A DNA stretch of 64,000 nucleotides, taken from positions 33,802,189-33,866,188 of the forward strand of contig JAVMKO010000010.1 in the NCBI GenBank assembly GCA_032164245.1. Reading direction: 5' to 3'. This DNA is from Sternotherus odoratus. Taxonomy: Eukaryota > Chordata > Testudines > Kinosternidae. The position numbers and the translations under genes are program-made. The notes under the pieces are model-generated. The model did no database searches. It had not been told where the DNA came from and saw nothing but the letters and a program-made list of their open reading frames with translations. Position 1 is the stretch's first letter. Each line of letters begins with the position of its first letter. Below are positions 23,361 through 33,302 of the stretch, piece by piece.

Positions 23361-23646
23361 GGGCTGATCTTCACTGGAGGGGGAGATCGGCTATAGATAT
23401 GCAAATTCAGCTACGTTAATAACGTAGCTAAAGTCAGCATATCTACAGCCGACTTCCCTGCCGTCCTCACGGCAGCCGTGGGCGGCGACGTGCTCCCCCG
23501 TCAACTCCAGCTTGCGACTTTTGGCAAGCTGGAGTTCCGGAGTCGACGGGGGCGCTGCTGGAGATCGATTTATTGCGTCTTGACGAGACGCGATAAATCG
23601 ATCGCCAAAAAAATCGATCCCTCCCAGCTGTAGTGAAGACAAACCC
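23361..23646. mobile_element. Harbinger-type MITE with three internal hairpins
   Basis: The reversed right end GGGTTTGTCTTCACTACAGC matches the left end of the Harbinger element at 28071 (GGGTATGTCTTCACTACAGC) at 19 of 20 positions; the left end GGGCTGATCTTCACTGGAGG is more diverged. The flanking triplets are CAA and TAA, close to the 3-bp duplication expected. Internal stems pair 23409-23418 with 23420-23429 (10 bp), 23503-23515 with 23524-23536 (13 bp, perfect), and 23563-23580 with 23586-23603 (17 of 18). It is non-coding and was probably moved by a Harbinger transposase. Confidence 0.85.
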
Positions 23647-23841
23647 TAAAATAGAAAGCAGCTGCCAGTTAAGTGTTGGGCTGTGTGTGCAACAGCATTG
23701 CACCATGGACTGCGAAGGTGGTGATTTTTGGGTCTTCAGTTCTGAGCACTTGAATACCAGACCTATTAACTAATTACTTACTGTCCATGCTTTGCAGGAT
23801 AAGTGTGTAAACTATAGGATGAATTACAAAAGATTAATTAG

Positions 23842-24625
23842 AATAATAGAAATAGTAGGGCTGGATGGGACACTGAGCGGTCATCTAGTCCAGTCACCTC
23901 ACTGTGGCAGGGCCAAGTAAACCTAGACCATCCTTTACTGTTGTTTGTCCAACCTGTTTATGAAAACCTCCAATGATGGGGATTCCACAACTTTCCTTGC
24001 TAACATGTTCCGGAGTTAGACAATTTTTCCTCATATCTAAACTAAATCTCTGTTGCAGCAAATTAAGCCATTACTACTTCTCCTGCCTTCTGTGGACACG
24101 GAGAACAATTGATCACTTTTCTCTTTATAACAACCCTTAACATATTTGAAGACTGCTGTCCGGTCCCCCCCTCAGTCTTCTATTCTCAAGACTAAACATG
24201 CCCAGTTTTTTAGCCTTTCCTCATAGGTCAGGTTTTTAAACCTTTTATCATTGTTTTGCTTTCCTTTTGACTCTGGTTCATCCACGTGGTCCTTCAAGTG
24301 TGGATCCAGATCTGGATGCTGTATTCCAGAAGTGCTGAGTGGTGCAATTACCTTCTGTGTCTGAAATACAACAATACTATTAATACACTCCAAAATATTA
24401 GCCTTTTTCACAACTGCATCACACTGACCCATTTAATTTGTGATCTATTCTAGCCTCCCAGAGCCTTTTCAGCAGTACTAGTGCATAGCCAGTTATTCTC
24501 CATTTTGTAGTTGTGCATTTGATTTGTCCTTCCTAAGTGAAGTACTTTGCACTTATCTATATTGAATTTCATCATCTTGATTTCAGAGCTCTTTTCTAAT
24601 TTGTCAAGATCATTTTGGATTCGAA
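23842..24625 (-). mobile_element. CR1 LINE 3' part, reverse
   Basis: On the + strand it starts with the reversed CR1 tail (GGTCATCTAGTCCAG) and runs through AGACTAAACATGCCCAGTTTTT and TTGAATTTCATCATCTTGATTT, well-known reversed CR1 coding text. Many frameshifts. It lies about 665 bases past the donor of coding exon 1. Confidence 0.8.
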
Positions 24626-24973
24626 CGGGGTTTTAAATGCAGAACCAGGTTGCGGAGTCATGTGATTGTGTTTAATTTCTGGTTTTTGTAACGTTTTGTG
24701 GTGGGTTTTGTTGTTTAGCACTTTGAACTCTGGGACCCCGGTAACATACTCAGCCCAGCAAGGCATAAATAGGAAAGGAGAGACTGGGGAGATGTGCACG
24801 CTGCAGTTCAAACTTGCAGCTGGCCCATGGGGCTCCAGCTAAGGAGCTGTTTAATTGTGGTTTAGGCATTCAGGCTAGAGCCTGGGCTCGAGGACCCTGC
24901 AGTGAGATGGTCCCAGAGTTTCGGCTGCAGCTTGAGCCCGAACGTTTATACCAGAATTAAACAACCCTTAGCC

Positions 24974-25745
24974 CAGTGGTTCTCAAACATTTTCTATTGG
25001 TGATCCCTTTCGGACACCAGGCCTCTAAGCGCGACCCCTCTTAAGGGTCGGGGCAGGGGCTGTGCTGTGCTGGGGGGTGGTGGTGGGTGCCAGCAGCCCC
25101 CGGAGCAGAGGCTTGTCTCAAGAGCGGGGGGAGGGTGACCAGATAGCAAGTGTGAAAAATCGGGACGAGGGTGGGGGGTAATCTGAGCCCATAAAAAAAA
25201 AAAAAGCCCCAAATAGCGGGACTGTCCCTATAAAATCAGGACATCTGGTCACCCTGGGGGGGGGGGGGGGGGGAGGTGCCAGCAGCCCCCTGAGGCGGGG
25301 ACTGAGCTTGGGGGGTGTGGGTTTAGGGGTGCCAGCCCCCCGGGGCAGGGGCCGGGCTCAGGGGAGGGTGCCAGCAACCCCCTGGGACAGGGGACAGGGC
25401 CTGGGGTGCCTCCGGCAGCCCGCCATGGCAGGGCCTGGGGCTCGGGTCGCTGCCGGCAGCCTGCTGCAGCTGGGGCTGGGTCCAGGGCTCTGGGAGCCGC
25501 CGGCAGCCTGCCGCTCCATGAGCCGAGTCTGGGGTCTGGCCTGCCGCAGCAGGGGCCAGGGCCGCGGCAGGGGCCAGGTCGAGGGCTCCGCTGACAGCCC
25601 ACCGCGGCAGGGGCCAGGTCTAGGGTTTGGGGTGCCGCCAGCAGGGGTCAGAGCCGGCTGCCAGCAGCAGGGGCTCGCGACCCCCACATAATCAGGTCGC
25701 AACCCCTCGAGGGGTCGGTCCCGACCCCTACTTTGAGAACCAATG
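24974..25745. mobile_element. hAT MITE with perfect duplication CCTTAGCC
   Basis: The left end is CAGTGGTTCTCAAACATTTT and the right end, reversed, CATTGGTTCTCAAAGTAGGG. CCTTAGCC lies at 24966-24973 and 25746-25753. Subterminal CGACCCCT motifs face each other. The interior has GC-rich degenerate tandem repetition (CTGCCGGCAGCCTGC..., about 25260-25690) and another MITE at 25132-25255. Frames called on either strand here are products of the array. Confidence 0.9.
25132..25255. mobile_element. Small nested MITE (AGGGTGACCAGAT ends)
   Basis: It has AGGGTGACCAGATAGCAAGT at the left and ATCTGGTCACCCT at the right, a perfect 13-bp terminal inverted repeat around 124 bases. Both flanks are G-runs, so the duplication length cannot be read. 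Inserted inside the hAT element at 24974-25745. Confidence 0.85.
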
Positions 25746-25994
25746 CCTTAGCCTGAGTCCTGCGAGTCTGAGTCAGCTGGCATGGGCCATCTGCTGGTGT
25801 TTGTTTGCAGTGTAGACGTACTGCGCTGGCCTCTCAGGGTATTTGCAATAGCATGAGTCTGACAGTTGTGCCAGACTCTTTTTGGATGTCCTGTGATTAG
25901 GCCCAGGCCTGTCTAGGGCTTCTGGTGGGACATTAAAGAAGTGGCTTAGCACTTCAGTGCAGTCTGCTCCTCAGCAAGGGATTCAGTTTCCTAC

Positions 25995-26654
25995 TGTCGC
26001 GGAGTTCCCGGGCGATGGTCTGAAACCTGCTCCCTAGGAAGCCAGATTGGACTTCGGGTGAAGTGTCCCCTCTCTGTACACAGCCTGTTTCCAAGGCTAG
26101 GAGCTTCACAGGTACCCGCTTCCACCTTCCTGGGTCTGACCTCGGAGCATTCAGCACCTTCTGCCCCTCTGTGTGCTTCCTCCAGCGAGCCCGCCTGGGT
26201 GGGGTCCTGAGGGAGTCCATGGATCCTGCACCCCAAATCCACAGTCAAACATGACTCTCAGCCAGCCAGTAAAACAGAGGTTTATTCAGTGACCTCTATC
26301 TGGTCTAACCCAGACCATACAGCGAGCGTGAGCCCTCGGCTGGATCCATTTTGGGGGCCAGAGAGCCAGAGAGCTCCTCTGCCTTCCCTGCTTGACTCCA
26401 GCTACCTTCAGACTCCCAAACTGAAACTCACTCTCCAGCCCCCCCCCCCCCCCCCCCCCCCGGCTCAGCCAGGTCAGGTGACCTCCCTCCCCCACTTGGG
26501 GTCAGATTACAGCTTCAGGTATAGACACCCGCAGAGAGGGGAGAGGGCGTTGCCTGCTTGCTTACACTGTCAGGCCCTATTCCTTCACATAGACACTTAA
26601 GAAATGCAAAGGGGAAACTGAGGCATACCAACACAGTATTCCTACTCCATCACA
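25995..26654 (-). mobile_element. Solo LTR with 5-bp duplication CCTAC
   Basis: CCTAC occurs at 25990-25994 and 26655-26659. Read on the minus strand the 660-base element begins TGTGATGGAG and ends GGAACTCCGCGACA, the TG...CA borders of an LTR. A reversed poly(A) signal (TTTATT at about 26280, AATAAA on the minus strand) supports the orientation. A run of about 22 C lies at 26440-26462. No internal retroviral genes are present; a solo LTR left by recombination is the simplest reading. Confidence 0.8.
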
Positions 26655-26659
26655 CCTAC

Positions 26660-27046
26660 ATAACTGAAGAAGCTACTGCCCTGCTGCTTTTCTCCTGGGG
26701 TTCTTCCTTCTGAGTGATCACTGACTTCCAACTGTAAGGAATGGCATGCTTCAGAAGCAGAGAATCTATGCAGTTCTACCTCTCCTTTGCCTGGCCTCTC
26801 CATAGATACGAAGGAGAGGGGGACATTCCATGCTTGCACACCAAGACAATGCATCTGATTCTTTGAGGGTCTGATCTATCATTCAGCATCCTTACTAAAT
26901 ACACAAACAGCCATAGGTGAATAGCAGGAAGGATCCTTCCTTTCTTACTCTTTAGAAAAAGGCAAAACCTTCCATGTATTTTGGGCTGCCAAAATTATTT
27001 ATTAAGTTGTATGTGCTGACAGGCCTCAGATATAATTCTCTTAGTT
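26660..27046. other. Intron stretch, nothing recognised
   Basis: Plain intron sequence between the solo LTR and a hAT MITE. Confidence 0.4.
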
Positions 27047-27230
27047 CGGCGGTTCTCAACCCGGGGGTCGCCGCAGGCTTCCAGGGGGGTTCTGAGCTCC
27101 CTGCGCCACCTGCATGCCACCAAGTTGATTGCTTCCAGAATCGGCAGCTTTTCGGTGGACATGCAAGGGTCGCGCTGTGCTGCCGGAGAAGAAAAAAGGG
27201 TCGCGGTCTCAGGAAGTTTGAGAACCGCTG
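27047..27230. mobile_element. Short hAT MITE with duplication TCTTAGTT / CCTTAGTT
   Basis: The left end is CGGCGGTTCTCAACCCGGGG and the right end, reversed, CAGCGGTTCTCAAACTTCCT. Flanking octamers at 27039-27046 and 27231-27238 differ at one base. Inside, GGGGGTCGCCGC and AAGGGTCGCGGTCTC recall the GCGACCC subterminal motif of element B. Non-coding. Confidence 0.88.
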
Positions 27231-27499
27231 CCTTAGTTAAATCCATAAACAAAGACTACAAGCTGACAGGAGGCTCTGGAAGCATGGCTGGCCATTCTTA
27301 GCATGAACACATTGAATGATATGTAGTATACAGCTACAAATCTCTCACTAGAGTGTTCCATTGTGAACTATTTTAAATTTAAACAAATATTGGGAGTACT
27401 AAACTGGAATTTCAGACTTGCTCTGGCCCAGTATAGGTGTCTGTCTCTCTATTGCATTCAGGGAATGGATTACTTGATCCAGTATTCTAATCTTAGAGA

Positions 27500-27529
27500 T
27501 TGTTTGTTTGTTTGTTTGTTTTGTTTTTA
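27500..27529 (+). repeat. Simple repeat (GTTT)n
   Basis: TTTGTTTGTTTGTTTGTTTTGTTTTT lies directly beside the reversed 3' end of the CR1 copy that starts here. Confidence 0.8.
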
Positions 27530-28418
27530 ACACCAGAAAGGACCCTTAAGATTGTCTAGTCTGCTGTGCATAACACAGGCCAAAGAACCTCAGCTGGTAA
27601 AATCTGCCTCAAACCTGTAACTTGGATTTGAGTGAGAACATATTCTAGAAAGATATGAAGTCTTGATTTAAAAGCTTCAGGTGAAGAATACACTCCATCC
27701 CTTGTTCCACTGATAAGTTACCCTGACTTAAAAGTGTTTGCATTATTTGCATTATTTCTCGTCTGAATTTCTCTAACTTCCAACCATTGGATTAAAGAGC
27801 CATCTACTGTCAGAAATCTCTTGCACATGTAAGTACTTTTGGATCATGATCAGGTCACCTTTTAACCTTTTCTTGGGTAAATTTACACAGATTGAGCTTC
27901 TTAAGACTTTTGGTATAAATTATGGTCTCTGGGCTTCAAATCATTCTTGTACTTTTCTGAATCCTTTGTGATTTTTCAATATCCTTGTAATGTGTCAACA
28001 CCGGACAAAGTATTCCAATAATAGTCTCACTAATGCCATATAAAGAAGTAACGCCACCTCCCTACTCCTTGGGTATGTCTTCACTACAGCAGTAGGTCGA
28101 TTTTCCTTAAGTCGATTTTCTAAAGCAGACTTTATAAAGTCGACTTAGTGTGTCCCCACAAAGCACAGCAGGTCGACAGTGTCTGTCCTTACAACTTTTG
28201 CAAGCGTCGACATAGCCAGCATTGCACTATGGGTACCTATCCCACAGTTCCCGGAGCCCCCAGCAGGCACCATTTCGAGTGCTGCACTGTGGGTAGGCAT
28301 GTCATCATTCCGCACCCTTTTTTTCCACTGACACCATTTCAAGCTGTGCACTCGTGGGTAGGCATCCCATTATTCGAGCCCCATCCCCGCGCTGTGCTAA
28401 CGTCATAGCAGTGCAAGC

Positions 28419-29748
28419 ATGGAGCCCGCAGATGCCATCACTGCAGCACTGGCCGTTGTGAAGACCTCCCGTCTTGTTCTGGATTTTATGCTGCATCATC
28501 TGCAGAGGAATGCGATCCGGAGACAACTGCGCTTTCCGGAAGCTGCTGACAGGGAGGAGAAGGAGGAGGAGGACATGGACCTGGACATGCATTGCAGGGA
28601 CAGGGACACTGCGGTTTTTGGAAGTAGGGCGACCGACAATCTGGCAAATTTGGTGGCAATGGGGCAGGCTCATGCCATGGAACGTGGATTCTGGGCCAGG
28701 GAAACAAGCACTGACTGGTGGGATCGCATAGTGTTGCGGGTCTGGGATGACTCCCAGTGGCTCAGAAACTTTCGCATGCGTAAGGGCACGTTCATGGAAC
28801 TTTGTGACTTGTTTTCCCTGGCCCTCGGCGCAAGAGTACCAGAATGAGAGCGGCCCTCACAGTTGAGAAGCGAGTGGTGATAGCCCTCTGGAAGCTTGCA
28901 ACGCCAGACAGCTACCGGTCAGTCGCGAATCAGTTTGGGGTGGGTAAATCTACAGTGTGCTCTGCTGTGATGCAAGTAAGCAGGGCAATCGTCGAGCAGC
29001 TACTACCCAGGGTTATAAACCTTGGAAACCTGAAAGCTACAATAGATGGCTTTGCCACCATGGGATTCCCTAACTGTGGTGGGGCTATAGATGGGACTCA
29101 TATCCCTATCCTGGCACCGGACAACGAGGCCGCAGAGTACAGAAACCGGAAGGGATATTATTGTATGGTCATGCAAGCAGTGGTTGACCACAACGGACGT
29201 TTCATCGACCTGTACGTGGGGTGGCCGGGAAAGGTTCACGACGCTCGTGTTTTCAGGAACTCTAGGATTTTTAGACAGCTGCAGCAAGGGATTTTCTTCC
29301 CCGACCAGAAAATTTCCGTGGGGGGGGGTGGGGGTGGAAATGCCCATCGTTCTCGTTGGGGACCCAGCCTACCCCTTAATGCCCTGGCTTATGAAGCCCT
29401 ACACTGGGGCCCTGGACGGGGGTCAGGAGCTGTTCAATTACAGGCTGAGCAAGTGCAGAATGGCAGTAGAGTGTGCATTTGGCCGTCTGAAGGGGGCGTT
29501 CCTTACTGATTCGCTCAGACATCAGCGAGAGAAATATCCCCATTGTTATTGCTGCTTGCTCTGTGCTCCACAATCTCTGTGAGAGCAAGGGGGAAACATT
29601 TATGGCGGGCTGGGAGGCAGAGGCAAATTTACTGTCTGCTGCTTACCAGCAGCCAGACACCAAGGAAAGTAGAAGAGCGCACCATGAGGCGCTGTGCCTC
29701 AGGGACGCCTTGAAAACCAGTTTCATGAGTGCCCAAGATGTCGTTTGA
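28419..29748 (+). pseudogene. Harbinger transposase (DDE_Tnp_4 type), frameshifted
   Basis: The N-terminal part (28419 to about 28828) ends in FRMRKGTFMELCDL. The frame then shifts by one near 28828, and the second part starts RMRAALTVEKRVVIALWKLA with a helix-turn-helix-like SYRSVANQFGVGKST. The catalytic Asp lies in AIDGTHIPI (about 29085-29110), the second in GDPAYPLMPW (about 29358-29388) and the Glu in VECAFGRLKG (about 29467-29497). A run of G at 29319-29336 causes the second shift; a third lies near 29530, after which HNLCESKGETF continues. The three acidic residues are still coded, but no single frame holds them. Confidence 0.88.
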
Positions 29749-29802
29749 CAACCCGGTCCCTTGCTCTGCTCAGCCCTAAGCCTGCTGTCCTTGCACCCTC
29801 TC

Positions 29803-29821
29803 CCCCCCCCCCCCCCCCCCG
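29803..29821. repeat. Homopolymer C-run
   Basis: An unbroken run of C of about 19 bases between the stop of the transposase relic and a poly(A) signal (AAATAAATA, about 29836). Confidence 0.8.
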
Positions 29822-29993
29822 ATGCTTGCAGAGGAAATAAATACACTGTTTTAAAAATCACGGTTTCTTTATTGGTTCATCACAAATTTGGGGTGGGATG
29901 GGGAGGGGAGGGAAACCAGCAGTTGCAGTGGTGGAGGAGCAGGTGGGGGGAAGGGGTTAGGGGTGGTGTAGGGTGGCCAAGACTCAGCAGCTT

Positions 29994-30422
29994 TTAAAAG
30001 TTTTCAGATACACTCATCCTGCTGCTGCTTGTGCTGGCTTGTGGTGTAGAGTGGGTCGGTCCCCAGAGCTTCCCCCCTCCCCCCCGCCCCCCGGTTCTCA
30101 CCCCGCGTTTGGGTGGGGAAGCTATGGGACTTGGGGAGGGGGAGAGGTGGTTATACAGAGGCTGTAGAGGCGATCTTTGGTTCTGCTCTACCAGATACCT
30201 GAGCATATCGCTTTGGTCCTCCATTATCCGGATCAAAGCATCCATCCGCCTTTCTTCGCGTGCCTCTCGTCTTTCCTCACACACCAGCCGTTGTTCTTCG
30301 CGCTTTTCTGCTGCAGCTCTTGATTCCTGTCTTGACTGTAGCAATTTTTCCCTCCATTCAGTCTGCCGTGTGGCCTCAGCGTTGGAGTTCTGGAGTAGTT
30401 CATTAAACATGTTGTCACGCAT
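29994..30422 (-). pseudogene. Harbinger accessory (Myb/SANT-like) protein, C-terminal part
   Basis: A 142-codon frame starting MRDNMFNELLQ with a Glu/Arg-rich helical stretch (RQESRAAAEKREEQRLVCEE) and a Pro/Ser-rich end. Harbinger elements usually carry a second gene for a Myb-like DNA-binding partner of the transposase; this looks like its C-terminal coiled part. No Myb domain can be found upstream. A short start MQSSAAQ on the minus strand at 31332 may be the original first exon; between them lies the minisatellite. Position opposite the transposase supports the call. Confidence 0.6.
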
Positions 30423-31000
30423 TTTCTTTTTACGCTTCCGTATCTACGATAGACGGCGAGAGGGGCAGTTGGGCGGATTCTGAGATAACTGTGCAGCTGT
30501 GGGCAAAGAAAGGCACAAGTTTGTGAGACAGAAACATTCACGGATCACAATGGGAGTACTATGCTACGGGGAACCACATTATTCAACGGCCTATTAGGAG
30601 TATATTCTGCACCTAAAAAGTTACTGGATGCCTCACACAAAAGTCACAGAAGCATCTCACATACAGCCTCAACACAACATGGCTACTGAAATCCCCATGC
30701 AGCGGGCCATGTTAACCTTAAGCCATACTCTGATATTCCAGAGTAACCCCCCTTCCCTCCCCCCCACGTGGATCCCTCCTCCAGCACACCGCGTGGGGCT
30801 CACCGCGAACTTCAAAACAAAACGGGGCTGTGTACAGGCTACCTGGTGGGAGTGGGGGGGGGGGCACTTGTGCAGACTGGCGGGGGTGCAGCGTGGCGGG
30901 GGGAGGGGGTGTGGATTGATTTCAGGCGCGCTGCACCGGGACATTTAAAAACCAAAAGAAAACCATGGGCTGTGTACGGGCTACCTGTTGGGAGTGGGGG

Positions 31001-31232
31001 GCGGTTGTGCAGACTGGCGGGGGGGACGGGGGGGGCGGTTGTGCAGACTGGCGGGGGGGACGGGGGGGCGGTTGTGCAGACTGGCGGGGGGGGACGGGGG
31101 GCGGTTGTGCAGACTGGCGGGGGGGGGGGACGGGGGGCGGTTGTGCAGACTGGCGGGGGGGGACGGGGGGGCGGTTGTGCAGACTGGCGGGGGGGGGGGA
31201 CGGGGGGCGGTTGTGCAGACTGGTGGGGGGAA
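31001..31232 (+). repeat. G-rich minisatellite, seven copies, period 33-36 bases
   Basis: The unit GCGGTTGTGCAGACTGGCGG followed by a G-run, AC and another G-run starts at about 31001, 31034, 31068, 31101, 31137, 31171 and 31207. A degenerate single copy lies at about 30868. Copies differ mainly in G-run length. It lies within the Harbinger element. Long Pro-rich and Gly-rich frames across both strands are made by this array. Confidence 0.92.
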
Positions 31233-32183
31233 GCAGGGGTGCAAAAAAAAGACCACTCACCAGAGGATCGTTCGTGGGCTGGGGTACCCCCTTGGGAGGG
31301 TTTTCCTTTGGCTGGGCTGCTGAGCTCTGCATGGCAGCTTGGGCTGCTGATTTCTATGAATGGCGACTGAGCTGTGCAGGTGAGCTGGCCACGCTGACCA
31401 AACAGGAAGCCGTTCAAATGTTCCCAGGTCTTTTCCTGTCTACCTGGCCAGAGCAGCAAGTTCAGAGTGCTGTCCAGAGCGGTCACAGTTGAGCAGTGAG
31501 GCAGTCCAGAGCGGTCAGAATGGAGCATTGTGGGACATTCTCTGGAGGCTAGTAATGTCACTTGTGTCCTCACTAGTCCACAATTGACCTAGAGAGGTCA
31601 ATTTTAGCGCTACGCCTCTCGTTAGGGAGGAGTACAGAAGTAGATTTTAAGGTCCCTTTAAATCGACTTTAAGGGCATGCATGTGAGGACGGGTACAGGT
31701 TTAAATTGACTTTACCTTGCTAAAGTCGACGTTAAGCCCTAGTGGGGACCAGCCCCTTGATATTTCCTTGTTATACATCGAAGGATTGTGTTTGTCCTCT
31801 TAGCTACAGTATTGCACAGGTGGGAGCTCATGTTTAATTGGTTATAAGCTGTTATCCCCAAGTCCTGTTCAGTGTCACTACATTCCAGGATATGGTCCTC
31901 CATCTTGTATGACCTACAGTCCTTGTTCCTAGATGTATCTATGATCTTGCTTTTGGCTGTATTAAAACGAACGTTGTTACCTTACTAAGTGATCCACTTT
32001 GGAGTATGTAACTGACCAGGCCCCATCTTTATTTACCACTCCATCAATTTGTCAGCTGCAAGTTTTACCAGCAGTGATCTTCTATTTTCTTCCAGTTCAT
32101 TGATATTTAATAGTATTGGTGGCATGAACAGATCTCTGTGGAACCACTCTTGTTGAGTGGTGATTTCCTGTGTACGTTTAAAA

Positions 32184-32305
32184 GGGGGTAGCCGTGTTAG
32201 TCTGTATCCACAAAAACATCAAGGAGTCCAGTGGCACCTTAAAGACTAACAGTTTTATTTGGGCATAAGCTTTCATGGGTGAAAAACCCACTTCTTCAGA
32301 TGTGT
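32184..32305 (+). repeat. Interspersed repeat copy inside CR1
   Basis: GGGGGTAGCCGTGTTAGTCT at the start, GTGGCACCTTAAAGACTAAC in the middle, and GGGCATAAGCTTTCATGGGT near the end. It is the most complete of the copies in the window (others at 11698, 15735, 33217) and splits CR1 text. Confidence 0.75.
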
Positions 32306-33216
32306 ACACTTACTTTTTGAGATCTGTCAGTTAACTAGTTCTTCGCCAGTTAATAGGGCTACATTGATTTTTCTATAGTGCTAGCTTTATATCAAAGTGT
32401 AGGTCAAATGCTATACAGAAGTCCAAGTTTATTAACTTTCTTTATCAACCAAACTTGTGTACTCATCAAAAAATTCTGAAAAGTTTGGTTGACAAGACCT
32501 ATTTACTGTAAAACCATGTTGCTTGGCAATAATTATACCACCATTCTTTACTGATTGCATTCCAGATCAGCCTTTCCATTATTTTGTCCAGGAATGACAT
32601 CAGACTATCTAGCAAATACTTTGTAGATCATGCCATTTTACTCCTTTTTAAATACTGGGACAGTATTAGCTTTTTCAAGTCCTTTGGAGCTTCCCCAATA
32701 TTCTAGCACCATTAATTAATATTAATGATTCAGAGAGCTCATCATCCAATTCTTCTAATACTCTTAGATGCAAATTACTGAGTCCTGCAGATTTTAAAAT
32801 GCTTAGTTGCTGTTTGTCATGGCCCACAGTTATTGATGGAATGAAAGCTATTTCATTATCAGTGTATGATATAAATATCATCCTGCTTGTATCCAAATAC
32901 AGAACAGAAATATTGATTTCCGCCTATTCTGCGTGCTGATTTGGCAGTTTTACTTATCATCCTTAACTAGTGTTGGACCTATATTATTATGATTTTGTTT
33001 GTTCCTAATATAGTTAAAGAATTCCTTCTTATTGTCCTTAACCCTGCTGGTCTTTGCCTTTATTTGTTGCTGTCTTTAGCGTCCCTCTCGATTGTCACCA
33101 GTCAGGAGATACAAATTTGTATCCTTTGCTGTCAGCTTCACCATTTTATCTCTTATTGCTTCTTTCACCTCTTCTCTAAACCTTCTTTTGTGATTAGAGA
33201 GTTGATTCTAATAAAG

Positions 33217-33302
33217 CGAGGAATACTTGTAGCACCTTAGAGAGTTGATTTCAGCATACTTGTAGCACCTTAGAGAGTTGATTTCATGGGCTATAGTGCA
33301 TG
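33217..33302 (+). repeat. Rearranged copy of the same interspersed repeat
   Basis: ACTTGTAGCACCTTAGAGAG TTGATTTCA is present twice in tandem, followed by TGGGCTATAGTGCATG, a shortened version of the 11698 copy. Confidence 0.65.

Larger units (their letters stand above)
24830..25830. mobile_element. MITE interrupted by a hAT element
   Basis: The two outer parts, about 24830-24973 and 25754-25830, read as one repeat when the hAT element and one copy of its duplication are removed: GTTTATACCAGAATTAAACAACCCTTAGCC continues as TGAGTCCTGCGAGTCTGAGTCAGCTGG, ending TTTGCAGTGTAGACGTACTG. It resembles a MITE with ...TGCAGTGTAGAC ends (compare 44480-44710). Outer limits approximate. Confidence 0.55.
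28071..31755 (+). mobile_element. PIF/Harbinger DNA transposon, 3.7 kb, CTT duplication
   Basis: CTT flanks both ends (28068-28070, 31756-31758), the 3-bp duplication expected for PIF/Harbinger. The left end is GGGTATGTCTTCACTACAGC and the right end, reversed, GGGCTGGTCCCCACTAGGGC, similar with several changes. The element carries a DDE transposase relic on the + strand (28419-29748) and the C-terminal part of the usual second, accessory ORF on the minus strand (29994-30422), with the two genes converging. A G-rich minisatellite occupies 31001-31232. Frameshifts in both genes make it inactive. Confidence 0.9.
27530..33183 (-). mobile_element. CR1 LINE, reverse, split by two later insertions
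   Basis: The CR1 text runs 27530-28070, resumes at 31756 after the Harbinger element, and continues to about 33183 with an unrelated repeat at 32184-32305. Recognisable reversed motifs include GGACCCTTAAGATTGTCTAGTC at the start, CTCCCTACTC|CTTGATATTTCC at the split, GTGGGAGCTCATGTTTAATTGG near 31821 and GGTTGACAAGACCTATTTAC near 32487. Joining across the Harbinger element restores normal CR1 text. The copy at 52236-53215 covers a comparable part. Confidence 0.82.

Noticed and set aside
28419..29748. Possible intact HARBI1-like host gene
   Set aside because: Three frameshifts, element termini with a 3-bp duplication, and position within a CR1 copy show a dead transposon rather than HARBI1.
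31001..31232. Possible CRISPR array
   Set aside because: Repeats are tandem with only G-run variation between them, no unique spacers, in a vertebrate intron.
30839..31573. Long Pro-rich and Gly-rich frames on both strands
   Set aside because: They are translations of the minisatellite at 31001-31232; every frame is repetitive.
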